Assembly (NCBI GenBank): GCA_018400515.1 | Contig: JAGYMR010000067.1 | Span: forward strand, 1-11,604 | Length of the DNA: 11,604 bases | Direction: 5' to 3' | Origin: Tangfeifania sp. | GTDB taxonomy: Bacteria > Bacteroidota > Bacteroidia > Bacteroidales > Prolixibacteraceae | In this document: positions 1-6,935 of the stretch, piece after piece | How the letters are laid out: every line of letters begins with the position of its first letter | Position numbering within the stretch: the first letter of the stretch is position 1 | Notes under the pieces: generated by a model | Seen by the model: the letters and a program-made list of their open reading frames with translations, nothing else | What the model was told of the DNA's origin: nothing | The model's database searches: none | Made by a program: the position numbers and the translations under genes

Positions 1-70
1 GAGAGCATCCGAAACAGTTGTATTCGCCCCGTGCGGCCATCGCCCCGAACGGATTGGTAATCTTTTTCAT
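1..70 (-). CDS. Start of a PaaI-type (hotdog) thioesterase-like protein, truncated by the window edge
   Basis: Reading the minus strand from an ATG at 70-68 gives an open frame to the edge that begins MKKITNPFGAMAARGEYNCF and continues GCS. An N-terminus of the form MKKI.NP.....YNCFGCS is, from my memory of the family, typical of small Bacteroidota proteins annotated as PaaI-family or hotdog-fold acyl-CoA thioesterases, which hydrolyse acyl-CoA thioesters in the cytoplasm. Only 23 residues are visible, so the catalytic part is missing and the call rests on this short motif. There is no Shine-Dalgarno sequence in front of the ATG. The start codon lies inside the outer 16 bases of the upstream direct repeat, so the repeat ends exactly at the beginning of this gene. 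The frame itself is fairly safe; the function is a moderate-confidence inference. Confidence 0.55.
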   Translation of the reverse strand, partial: MKKITNPFGAMAARGEYNCFGCS

Positions 71-306
71 TCGAATAAAATTAAGTTTCGTGTTTGAATT
101 TCAATCAAGTATTAATTTCTAACATCCTTTTTTTATAGGGCCCATGGAACTCGCATGAAATTTTATTTATCACCTTTTGTGATGTTTGCATCATGCTCGT
201 TTCATTCGAATAAAATAATATTAGACATTTGTAATTCAATCAAATATAAATTAATGGCATCTTTAGTTTACAAGGCCCATGGAACTCGCATGAAATTTTA
301 TTTATC
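65..306. repeat. Two copies of a 107-bp direct repeat (65-171 and 200-306), period 135 bp
   Basis: The two copies align without gaps at an offset of exactly 135. The first 16 bases (65-80 and 200-215, TTTCATTCGAATAAAA) and the last 33 bases (139-171 and 274-306, beginning GGCCCATGGAACTCGCATG) are identical. The 58 bases between them match at roughly 64 percent, giving about 80 percent overall by eye. Identity collapses immediately outside both ends. The outer 16 bases contain the palindrome ATTCGAAT and, in the left copy, the start codon of the leftmost gene. A block TCAATCAA (101-108, 236-243) is also kept in the middle. In the right copy the minus strand carries TATATTTG (248-241), a perfect match to the Bacteroidota -7 promoter consensus; the corresponding left-copy bases (113-106) have drifted. 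It may be an old duplication of the promoter region or a small dispersed element. Confidence 0.8.
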
Positions 307-397
307 TCATTCAGTCGTTTACTTTAAAGGTAATCGATAGAATTCGCAAGCGAATTTCATAATCTTTTGTGATATTAGCTTCATGCTCGTTTCATTA
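71..397. other. 327-base gene-free, AT-rich repeat region between the thioesterase-like gene and the prohibitin gene
   Basis: No frame here reads like a conserved protein. The stretch is clearly more AT-rich than the flanking genes and is almost wholly made of the direct repeat and the palindromic element described separately. A 61-codon plus-strand frame at 155-340 exists, but it is simply the repeat translated twice (MKFYLSPFV and MKFYLSHSV). On the minus strand the repeat yields only tiny ATG-initiated frames such as MKRA-stop. The stretch must hold the 3' end of the prohibitin transcript and presumably the promoter of the leftmost gene, but apart from the box at 248-241 no promoter stands out. 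Confidence 0.7.
142..396. repeat. About 60-bp palindrome-bearing element, two full copies (142-206, 338-396) and one half copy (277-306)
   Basis: Bases 174-206 and 364-396 match at 30 of 33 positions, sharing CTTTTGTGAT and then TCATGCTCGTTTCATT. Further left both copies contain a related core: ATGGAACTCGCATGAAATTT near 144-163 and ATAGAATTCGCAAGCGAATT near 337-356, which align with a single-base gap. The 277-306 copy has only this left core. The 338-396 copy keeps a clean hairpin, GAATTCG-CAAG-CGAATTT (340-357, one G.U pair). The 142-206 copy has ATCAC-CTTTT-GTGAT (169-183) and GCATCATGC (188-196). A repeated intergenic unit carrying several short dyads is what REP-like or small structured dispersed repeats look like. 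I cannot test from one window whether it recurs in the genome. No T-run follows the hairpins, so simple terminator function is not supported. Confidence 0.65.
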
Positions 398-1222
398 CTA
401 TTTATCTCCGAGGATTAGCGGCAGTCCATCTTCGCCGCCGCCAATAACGATCACTTTGGTGTTTTCCGATTCAGCGAGTTCCAGGGTGGCTTCAATTCCC
501 CGCTGCTTCAATACCTTGTCGGTAATGCTGGAATTAATAATGCGGTTATAATTGGCAATCCCTTCAGCTTCAATCTCCATGCGCTCCGCTTCCGATCTTT
601 CGGACTGAAGCCTGTACTGATAGGCCAGGGCCTTCTGCTCCTCTTCCAGTTTCCGTTCAATGGCGCCTTTGATCTGTTCCGGCAGGTTAATCGACCGGAT
701 CAACAAAGCCCTCATATCTATGTAGTTAACATCAAGAACCTGCCGGGTTTCACTTTTTATGGTCTGTTCCACCTCCTGCCGTTTGGTGGAAAAGATCTCT
801 TCGGCCGAGTACCGGCCGGCAACCTGCCGAACGGTCGAACGAACTTCGGGAATCACCAGAACATCGATGTAATCGACACCGAATTGCTGATAAAGATCCC
901 CGATCTTTTTATAAACGGGGTTGAACCGTACAGTGACATCCACATTCAATACAAGTCCATTTTTATCGAGCACATCCATGGTTTCCTCCCGCTGTTGCTC
1001 CCGCACATTGTAAACGTACATTTTATTCCAGGGGGCAATCACATGAAATCCTTCCCCATAAATGTTCTCTTTGTCAAGGCCGGTGGTATAAGGCCGGAAT
1101 ACAACCCCCCGTTCACCTGCTTCAATGATCAGGAACATCTGACTTCCAAAAAACACCACCACCACAACGGCAAGAACTACAGCCACTGCAAGGGCGTAGG
1201 AAATTTTCATATTCAGTTTCAT
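398..1222 (-). CDS. Prohibitin/SPFH-domain membrane protein
   Basis: This encodes a 274-residue protein of the prohibitin branch of the SPFH (stomatin-prohibitin-flotillin-HflK/C) superfamily. Residues 8-32 form one hydrophobic anchor. GERGVVFR at 36-43 begins the SPFH domain, followed by the characteristic block from DVLDKNG (84-90) through VRFNP, IPEVRSTVRQV (125-135) and YSAEEIFSTKR. A charged, probably coiled-coil segment runs about 183-228, and the protein ends in LPLILGDK, as many Bacteroidota prohibitins do. Family members assemble into ring- or cage-like membrane complexes that organise lipids and often modulate FtsH-type proteases; a bacterial role here is inference. Length is normal for the family. 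An alternative start at Met5 (position 1210) is equally plausible, as neither has a Shine-Dalgarno site. It is probably transcribed alone, from within the divergent region shared with prfC. Confidence 0.93.
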   Translation of the reverse strand: MKLNMKISYALAVAVVLAVVVVVFFGSQMFLIIEAGERGVVFRPYTTGLDKENIYGEGFHVIAPWNKMYVYNVREQQREETMDVLDKNGLVLNVDVTVRFNPVYKKIGDLYQQFGVDYIDVLVIPEVRSTVRQVAGRYSAEEIFSTKRQEVEQTIKSETRQVLDVNYIDMRALLIRSINLPEQIKGAIERKLEEEQKALAYQYRLQSERSEAERMEIEAEGIANYNRIINSSITDKVLKQRGIEATLELAESENTKVIVIGGGEDGLPLILGDK

Positions 1223-1532
1223 CTGTTAAAATTAAAAATTTATTAATCGGTTTATTAAATATCTGAGAACAGATGCAATCCCTCCGTTCTCCCAAAAACT
1301 TTTTCATATCCGCTCCACCCCCTGCAAAATTCTCCTTCAGAAAAACCGGCAAAAATTACAAATAATTCAGAAATTTCCCAGGGTTAATTGCGGAATGAAT
1401 TTTAGATCTTTTTCGTCCGGCTCCGGCAGGTGTGTTCCGGCCATCATTATGAAAACGAAGTTTCCCCTGAATTTCCACGAAATTTTCAATAACAACAAAC
1501 AGCTTCAACCCTAAACTCCTTAAATGCCGCTG

Positions 1533-1540
1533 CAAATGTA
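1533..1540 (-). promoter_or_regulatory. Candidate Bacteroidota -7 box (TACATTTG) facing the prohibitin gene
   Basis: The minus strand reads TACATTTGCAGC, a perfect match to the TAnnTTTG consensus followed by the GC-containing tail often seen after it. Transcription would start near 1527, giving a prohibitin mRNA leader of about 300 bases. I see no convincing -33 TTTG partner at the usual 19-21 bases. The long leader is odd enough that a second promoter closer to the gene, or an unrecognised small transcript, is possible. Confidence 0.45.
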
Positions 1541-1669
1541 AAAAGATTAAACTGCAGAGAAAAAAAAGACCGTTTTTATCTGCCGCAGGCACAAAATCCG
1601 GTGGCGGAGGTCCTCTTCCGGACAGCGGGAAACATTTCACAAAAAAAGGGAAACTTTCAACATCTTTGT

Positions 1670-1677
1670 TACTTTTG
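1670..1677 (+). promoter_or_regulatory. prfC promoter, -7 box TACTTTTG
   Basis: TACTTTTG matches TAnnTTTG exactly and ends 16 bases before the ATG at 1694. A start site some 5-7 bases downstream leaves a leader of only about 10 bases. This box decides the prfC start: a GTG at 1601 in the same frame would lie upstream of the promoter. No clear -33 element is visible. Confidence 0.6.
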
Positions 1678-1693
1678 CCGGAAAAAGAAAAAA

Positions 1694-3268
1694 ATGACCA
1701 TCCAGAAAGAGATCCGGCGCAGGCGTACCTTTGGCATTGTCAGCCACCCGGATGCAGGGAAAACAACGCTGACCGAAAAACTGCTATTGTTTGGAGGGGC
1801 CATCCATGTAGCGGGGGCCGTAAAGAACAACAAGATCAAAAAAGCAGCCACCTCCGATTTTATGGAGATCGAGCGGCAGCGGGGAATCTCTGTTGCCACT
1901 TCGGTCATGGGATTTGAGTACGACGGTTTCAAGGTCAACATTCTGGATACGCCGGGGCACCAGGATTTTCAGGAAGACACTTTTCGGACCCTCACGGCAG
2001 TTGACAGTGTGATCATTGTTATTGATGCTGCCAAAGGGGTCGAGCCGCAGACCGAAAAATTGATGAATGTTTGCCGCATGCGCAAAACCCCGGTCATTGT
2101 TTTCATCAATAAAATGGACCGCCCGGCGCTGGATCCCTTTACACTGCTCGATGAAATTGAGGACCAGCTGAAAATCAAGGTCCGGCCGTTAAGCTGGCCC
2201 ATTAACAGCGGCCCCGATTTTAAAGGCGTATACAATATTTTCAACCGGGGACTGAAACTGTTTCAGGGAAACATCCAGGAGATTGAAGAGGGACTCCACT
2301 TTGAAGACATTGCAAGTCCTGAACTGGAGAAACACATCGGAGCAGATGCGGCGGTTTTGCGGGATGAGCTGGAACTGGTGGAGGGGGTTTACCCGGAATT
2401 TTCTTCTCGCGATTACCTGGCGGGCGACCTGGCCCCCGTCTTTTTTGGGAGTGCCCTCTACAATTTCGGAGTACATGAACTCCTGCACACCTTCCTGGAA
2501 ATTGCCCCTCCTCCACGCCCTGCATTAGCCGAAGAGCGGCAGATACATCCGGATGAAAACAATTTCTCCGGGTTTGTTTTTAAAATACATGCCAACATCG
2601 ACCCCAACCACCGCAGCAGGATCGCTTTTGCCAAAATCTGCTCGGGCCGCTTCGAGCGCAATAAAGTTTACCTGCACACGCGACTGAACAAAAAGATTCG
2701 GATCTCCAGTCCCACCGCTTTTATGGCCGAACAGAAAGAAATTGTTGAAAATGCCTTTCCCGGGGATATTATCGGGATCCCGGATAACGGCAGTTTTATT
2801 ATCGGGGATACCCTGACCACCGGAGAAAACATCCATTTCAAAGGACTGCCCAGTTTCTCCCCGGAGCTCTTCCGGTACATTGACAACGACGACCCGCTGA
2901 AATCGAAGCAACTGAATAAAGGCATTGACCACTTAATGGATGAAGGGGTTGCTCAGTTATTTACCAGCATGTTCAACGGCCGTAAAATCATCGGAACCGT
3001 CGGGCAGTTGCAGTTTGAGGTGATCCAGTTCCGGCTCGAACATGAGTATGGGGCCAAATGCCGCTTTGAACCCCTGCAGATGTACAAAGCCTGCTGGATC
3101 GAATCCGATAATCCGGCGGCACTGGAAGAATTCAAAAAACGCAAACACCAGAAGATGGCCAAAGACAAATGGGGCCGCGACGTTTTTCTGGCAGATTCTT
3201 CCTTTATTTTGCAAATGACACAGGATGAATTCAAAGATATCCGTTTCCATTTTACTTCTGAATTTTAA
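1694..3268 (+). CDS. prfC: Peptide chain release factor 3 (RF3), translational GTPase
   Basis: This is a 524-residue protein, close to the 529 of E. coli RF3. RF3 is a GTPase that removes RF1 or RF2 from the ribosome after peptide release. All G motifs are present: HPDAGKTT (18-25, with the RF3-type HPDAGKTT rather than the EF-G HVDHGKT), RGIS (63-66), DTPGHQDF (85-92) and NKMDRP (139-144). The segment [14 protein letters not shown] is diagnostic of RF3. The C-terminal half contains the expected beta-barrel and RF3 C-terminal domains, including [11 protein letters not shown] chose the ATG at 1694 because it gives the family N-terminus ([20 protein letters not shown]) and lies just downstream of a promoter box; the in-frame GTG at 1601 adds 31 residues of atypical sequence. 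The gene is followed 17 bases later by a UPF0316 gene, so the two are likely cotranscribed. Confidence 0.97.
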   Translation: MTIQKEIRRRRTFGIVSHPDAGKTTLTEKLLLFGGAIHVAGAVKNNKIKKAATSDFMEIERQRGISVATSVMGFEYDGFKVNILDTPGHQDFQEDTFRTLTAVDSVIIVIDAAKGVEPQTEKLMNVCRMRKTPVIVFINKMDRPALDPFTLLDEIEDQLKIKVRPLSWPINSGPDFKGVYNIFNRGLKLFQGNIQEIEEGLHFEDIASPELEKHIGADAAVLRDELELVEGVYPEFSSRDYLAGDLAPVFFGSALYNFGVHELLHTFLEIAPPPRPALAEERQIHPDENNFSGFVFKIHANIDPNHRSRIAFAKICSGRFERNKVYLHTRLNKKIRISSPTAFMAEQKEIVENAFPGDIIGIPDNGSFIIGDTLTTGENIHFKGLPSFSPELFRYIDNDDPLKSKQLNKGIDHLMDEGVAQLFTSMFNGRKIIGTVGQLQFEVIQFRLEHEYGAKCRFEPLQMYKACWIESDNPAALEEFKKRKHQKMAKDKWGRDVFLADSSFILQMTQDEFKDIRFHFTSEF

Positions 3269-3285
3269 CAAAAACCGATTCAGCC

Positions 3286-3864
3286 ATGACCTTCCTGGAA
3301 ACCTTTTACGACAGTTCGTTTTTCACCTATGTACTGCTCCCGTTTCTTATTTTCCTGGCGAGGATCACCGATGTCACGCTTGGAACCATGCGAATCGTTA
3401 TGATCTCAAAAGGACACAAAAGCTGGGCACCCTTATTGGGGTTTGTTGAAATTTTTGTCTGGCTGCTGGCAATGACAAAAATTTTTGAAAACCTGGACAA
3501 CTGGCTGTGTTATGTGGCTTATGCCGGCGGCTTCGGAACAGGGAACCTCATCGGACTCATGATTGAGGAAAAGCTGGCCGTGGGTATTGTAAAAATCCAG
3601 ATTATCACCCGGACAAAAGCCGACAAGCTGATTGAAAACCTCAAAGCAGCGGGATACGGGATTACCTATCATGAAGCCAGGGGAAGCAACGATTATGTCA
3701 GCATCATCTACAGCATCATTAAACGCAACGATATCAGCAAAGTGGAGGAGATCGTTCAGGTCACCAATCCCAAAGCTTTCTACTCCATTGAAGATGTAAA
3801 ATCCGTAAGCCACCTGTTGCATCCCATAAAAACCGGATCCAGACCCTGGCGAAAAGGCAAGTAA
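3286..3864 (+). CDS. UPF0316-family membrane protein (DUF5698 membrane part plus DUF2179-like domain)
   Basis: The protein is 192 residues long. Three hydrophobic segments at about 13-31, 48-66 and 72-93 form the membrane part; RITDVTLGTMRIVMISKG (26-43) inside it is the conserved signature of UPF0316 proteins. Residues about 99-175 form a soluble alpha/beta domain, with VKIQIITR at its start and FYSIEDVKSV near its end, matching the DUF2179 pattern also found in YitT-type proteins. The molecular function of the family is, to my knowledge, not established, and I do not assign one. The gene starts 17 bases after prfC and probably shares its transcript. No Shine-Dalgarno sequence precedes the ATG. 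The last dozen residues are basic (TGSRPWRKGK). Confidence 0.9.
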   Translation: MTFLETFYDSSFFTYVLLPFLIFLARITDVTLGTMRIVMISKGHKSWAPLLGFVEIFVWLLAMTKIFENLDNWLCYVAYAGGFGTGNLIGLMIEEKLAVGIVKIQIITRTKADKLIENLKAAGYGITYHEARGSNDYVSIIYSIIKRNDISKVEEIVQVTNPKAFYSIEDVKSVSHLLHPIKTGSRPWRKGK

Positions 3865-3879
3865 CCCGGCAATATTTAT

Positions 3880-3887
3880 TATATTTG
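3880..3887 (+). promoter_or_regulatory. Promoter for the DUF1080-GH92 pair, -7 box TATATTTG
   Basis: TATATTTG is a perfect TAnnTTTG box in the 82-base gap after the UPF0316 gene. Transcription starting near 3893 would give a leader of about 54 bases before the ATG at 3947. No good -33 element is visible. The box suggests that the glycan-related pair is controlled separately from prfC. A short dyad CTCCGGAG (3922-3929) lies in the leader, of unknown significance. Confidence 0.5.
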
Positions 3888-3946
3888 TTATTGATAAAAT
3901 TATCTTTCATCAACCAATGCTCTCCGGAGCGTAAAAAAAATACATT

Positions 3947-4684
3947 ATGCGTAATTACACCATTTTTTCAACATTCGTATTCCTGTTTGCTTTTACAGCA
4001 TTCACTGCACATGCACAGAAACCCAACCAGCTTACCAGAAAAGAAAAAAAAGCGGGATGGGTGCTCCTTTTTAACGGTGAAAACTTCGATGGCTGGAGGC
4101 AGTGCAATGGCACCGAAATGCCTGACAACTGGGCGATTGAAGATGACGCTATGAAAGTAATGACCGGAGAAGGAAAACAACCGGGCCATGGTTCGGGCGG
4201 AGACATTCTCTACGGTGAAAAGAAATTCAAAAATTTTGAGCTGTCGATCGACTGGAAAGCAAGTAAAATGGCCAACTCAGGCATTTTTTACAACATCCGT
4301 GAAGTGCCGGGAAAACCCATCTATTATGCAGCTCCTGAGATTCAGGTACTGGACAACGAAAATGCCACAGACAACAAAGTGGACAGCCACCTGGCAGGTT
4401 CGCTTTACGACATGATCGCTGCGGATCCCGAAACGGTTAATCCCGCCGGAGAGTGGAATAACATTGTGGTTAAAGTAAAAGACGGCAAAGTTACCCACAC
4501 ACAAAACGGCACGGAGGTGGTCGCTTACACCTTATGGACCGACGAATGGGATGAGCTGGTGGAGAACAGCAAATTCAAAAATTTCCCGGGATTCACCGAA
4601 GGCATCTCCAAAGAGGGGTACATCGGACTTCAGGACCACGGGTATACCGTCTGGTTCAGGAATATAAAAATACGGGAACTGTAA
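3947..4684 (+). CDS. Secreted DUF1080 protein (3-keto-disaccharide hydrolase family)
   Basis: This 245-residue protein has an N-terminal signal peptide: a hydrophobic stretch at about 5-20 ends in AHA at 21-23, with probable signal peptidase I cleavage before QKPNQ. The rest is one DUF1080 domain, a concanavalin-like beta-sandwich. Landmarks are LFNGENFDGW (41-50), NW.I.DDAM (61-69), SGIFYNIRE (111-119), EIQVLDN (131-137) and a C-terminal YIGLQDHGYTVWFRNIKIRE (225-244). Family members are now described as hydrolases or lyases acting on 3-keto-glycosides; the exact substrate cannot be read from this sequence. The protein probably works in the periplasm. It is separated from the following GH92 gene by only 3 bases, so the two are almost certainly cotranscribed, which suggests a shared glycan or glycoside substrate. 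No 3-keto-forming oxidoreductase is present in the window. Confidence 0.93.
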   Translation: MRNYTIFSTFVFLFAFTAFTAHAQKPNQLTRKEKKAGWVLLFNGENFDGWRQCNGTEMPDNWAIEDDAMKVMTGEGKQPGHGSGGDILYGEKKFKNFELSIDWKASKMANSGIFYNIREVPGKPIYYAAPEIQVLDNENATDNKVDSHLAGSLYDMIAADPETVNPAGEWNNIVVKVKDGKVTHTQNGTEVVAYTLWTDEWDELVENSKFKNFPGFTEGISKEGYIGLQDHGYTVWFRNIKIREL

Positions 4685-4687
4685 AAA

Positions 4688-6919
4688 ATGAAACGAACAT
4701 TCACTTTTTTGTTTACCGGAATAATGCTCTTTTTTTCCTGTGCGGATCAGAAAAAAGAAGGCCCGGAAACAGATTTCACCCAATTTGTCGATCCCTATAT
4801 CGGCAGTGATTACCACGGCCATGTATTTGTGGGGGCCAATGTGCCGTTCGGTATGGTCCAGCTGGGCCCCAACAATGAGACCCAGGGCTGGGACTGGTGC
4901 TCGGGGTATCACTACTCCGATTCGGTGCTCATCGGCTTTGCCCACACCCACCTGAGCGGTACCGGCATCGGTGACTTGGGCGACATTGTTTTTATGCCGG
5001 TCTCGGGAGCCTATGATCCGAAAGTCGACCCGGACTCCGCATTCAACTGGAAGTCGACCTATTCGCACGACCGGGAAACAGTGGCACCGGGCTATTATTC
5101 GGTACACGTCGACCGTTACGGCATTGACGCGGAACTGACCACGGCGGAAAGGGTGGGATTCCACAAATATACTTACCCCCCCGGCGACCCCTGCGCCCTT
5201 ATTATTGACCTGAATTATGGCACAGGCTGGGACCAGCTGACCGCCGGAGTCCTCGAACAAGTAGATGATCAAACCATCCGGGGGCAGCGTTTTTCCCGGG
5301 GCTGGGCAAAAGACCAGCAGGTTTTTTTCCATACGGAGTTTTCAAAAAAGATCCGGGATTTTCAGATCCTTGAATCCAACGAAAAACAGGGAAAGATTAC
5401 CGCCCTCCTCACCTTTGGGGACGGGGATGAAGTCATGGCCAAAACCGCCCTCTCCCCGGTCAGCATGGCCGGCGCGGAGGCGAACCTTGCCGCCGGGCCC
5501 GCCGGGTGGGATTTTGAGGCTGTAAGAAAAAAGGCCCGTGCGAAATGGAACAAAGAGCTGGGAAAAATTCGCATAGAAACCAATAACCCGGCAGACAAAC
5601 GCACCTTTTATACGGCACTCTACCACACCATGATCGCCCCCTCCCTGTTTAACGACGCCAATGGGGATTACCGGGGAGCCGACCGGGAGGTCCATGAAAA
5701 TCCGGGACACGACACCTACACTGTTTTCTCCCTCTGGGATACCTACCGGGCGGCACACCCCCTCTTTACACTGGTGCAACCCGAAAGGGTCAACGATTTT
5801 ATCCGTTCCATGCTTGCCATTTACGATGAACAGGGGAAACTCCCCATCTGGCACCTGCACGGAAACGAAACCAATACGATGGTAGGCTATTCCGCCGTTC
5901 CTGTCATCGCCGATGCCTATCTGAAAGGATTCCGGGGATTCGATGCCGAACGGGCTTTCGAGGCCATGAAAACCTCGGCCCTGCTCGACGAACGGGGACT
6001 GGATTTTATTAAATCTAAAGGGTACATCCCTGCCGACACCCAGCATGAATCGGTTGCCCGTGCGCTAGAATATGCCATTGATGACTGGGGTATTGCAGCC
6101 ATGGCCAAAGCCATGGGGAAAACCGAAGATGCCGAACGCTTCTCCAAAAGGGCCCGGTACTACAAAAAATATTTTGACAAGACAACCGGCTTTATGCGGG
6201 GAAAGATGAGCGATGAGTCATGGCGCTCCCCCTTCAATCCCATCGCTTCGCAGCACCGGGCCGATGATTACTGTGAAGGAAATGCCTGGCAATATACCTG
6301 GCTGGTTCCCCAGGATGTGGAAGGATTGATCGGACTCTTCGGAAGTGAGGAGGCGTTTGTCACCAAACTCGACAGCCTGTTTACCATTCCTCCGGTGAAA
6401 GTGGAAGGGGCTTCGGCCGACATTACCGGCCTGATCGGACAGTATGCCCATGGCAACGAACCGAGCCACCACACCACTTACCTTTACGCCTACGCCGGCC
6501 AGCAATGGAAAAGCGCCGAAAAAGTGCATGAGATTTGCACCACCATGTATACCGACCAGCCCGATGGTTTGTGCGGAAATGAGGACTGCGGGCAAATGTC
6601 GGCCTGGTACGTTTTTTCCGCGCTGGGGTTCTACCCCGTCAATCCCTCCAATGGCGCTTATGTTTTCGGAACTCCCGCTTTTGATGAAGCGGAAATTGCC
6701 CTTCCCGGGGGAAAATCCTTTAAGGTCGTAGCGGAAAATAACAGCAGGGAAAACTACTACATTCAGTCGGCCACCCTCAACGGGGAACCTTATAAAAAAT
6801 CATTCATTACCCATAAAACCCTGTTAAAAGGAGGGGAGCTAATCCTGCAAATGGGCAGTGAACCAAACAAGAATTTCGGAAAAGATCCGGAAGCCCGGCC
6901 CCGGTCGGTTGTTTACTAA
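4688..6919 (+). CDS. GH92 family exo-alpha-mannosidase-like lipoprotein
   Basis: The protein has 743 residues, a normal GH92 length. The N-terminus has a type II signal peptide with lipobox LFFSC and Cys18 as the lipidated residue. The N-terminal beta-sandwich carries FVDPYIG (33-39), HGHVFVGANVPFGMVQLGP (43-61) and HTHLSGTGIGDLGD (86-99). The (alpha/alpha)6 catalytic domain carries SLWDTYRAAHPL, YDEQGKLPIWHLHGNETN, CEGNAWQYTW (from about 529), YAHGNEPSHHTTYLY and GNEDCGQMSAWYV (from 630), the last being the signature block with the conserved acidic residues of the active site. Family enzymes are calcium-dependent, inverting exo-alpha-mannosidases that act on mannans or N-glycans; linkage specificity cannot be read here. 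It probably sits on the outer membrane or faces the periplasm. No SusC/SusD pair or other glycosidase is adjacent, so it is not visibly part of a classical polysaccharide utilisation locus. Confidence 0.95.
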   Translation: MKRTFTFLFTGIMLFFSCADQKKEGPETDFTQFVDPYIGSDYHGHVFVGANVPFGMVQLGPNNETQGWDWCSGYHYSDSVLIGFAHTHLSGTGIGDLGDIVFMPVSGAYDPKVDPDSAFNWKSTYSHDRETVAPGYYSVHVDRYGIDAELTTAERVGFHKYTYPPGDPCALIIDLNYGTGWDQLTAGVLEQVDDQTIRGQRFSRGWAKDQQVFFHTEFSKKIRDFQILESNEKQGKITALLTFGDGDEVMAKTALSPVSMAGAEANLAAGPAGWDFEAVRKKARAKWNKELGKIRIETNNPADKRTFYTALYHTMIAPSLFNDANGDYRGADREVHENPGHDTYTVFSLWDTYRAAHPLFTLVQPERVNDFIRSMLAIYDEQGKLPIWHLHGNETNTMVGYSAVPVIADAYLKGFRGFDAERAFEAMKTSALLDERGLDFIKSKGYIPADTQHESVARALEYAIDDWGIAAMAKAMGKTEDAERFSKRARYYKKYFDKTTGFMRGKMSDESWRSPFNPIASQHRADDYCEGNAWQYTWLVPQDVEGLIGLFGSEEAFVTKLDSLFTIPPVKVEGASADITGLIGQYAHGNEPSHHTTYLYAYAGQQWKSAEKVHEICTTMYTDQPDGLCGNEDCGQMSAWYVFSALGFYPVNPSNGAYVFGTPAFDEAEIALPGGKSFKVVAENNSRENYYIQSATLNGEPYKKSFITHKTLLKGGELILQMGSEPNKNFGKDPEARPRSVVY

Positions 6920-6935
6920 AACCATTGAAAGGACA

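Larger units (their letters stand above)
1223..1693. other. 471-base divergent intergenic region between the prohibitin gene and prfC
   Basis: The region contains a strong promoter box for prfC at its right end and a promoter-like box pointing toward the prohibitin gene at 1540-1533. An inverted repeat GAGAAC/GTTCTC (1265-1270 and 1286-1291, 15-base loop) would lie in the prohibitin leader if that upstream box is used. Several frames run through the region, including one overlapping the prohibitin start and one entering prfC from a GTG at 1601. None shows a recognisable protein, and they cross promoter elements, so I regard the region as non-coding. Confidence 0.6.

Noticed and set aside
155..340. 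61-codon plus-strand open frame beginning MKFYLSPFVMF
   Set aside because: It is the intergenic repeat read through twice, with the start motif itself duplicated. It has no resemblance to a known protein.
1122..1352. 76-codon minus-strand frame containing an ATG after a GGTGGAG-like sequence (MKKFLGERRDC...)
   Set aside because: It overlaps the start of the well-supported prohibitin gene by about 100 bases in another frame, and its second half is merely the prohibitin N-terminus read out of frame.
1356..1640. Minus-strand frame with AAGGAG ahead of a TTG ([10 protein letters not shown]...)
   Set aside because: The frame runs through a promoter box, needs a rare start codon and has a composition unlike a folded protein. 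It was the best small-gene candidate in the divergent region but is not supportable.
1601..1693. Longer prfC with a GTG start at 1601
   Set aside because: The extra 31 residues are atypical of RF3, and the promoter box for prfC lies inside them.
4532..6046. Long minus-strand frames opposite the GH92 gene (266 and 234 codons)
   Set aside because: Shadows of a G+C-rich coding strand. The sense-strand GH92 protein is complete and convincing.
6099..6116. Perfect foldback CCATGGC-CAAA-GCCATGG inside the GH92 gene
   Set aside because: It is explained by the coding sequence of the repeated dipeptides in AMAKAMG, so there is no reason to see a regulatory site.
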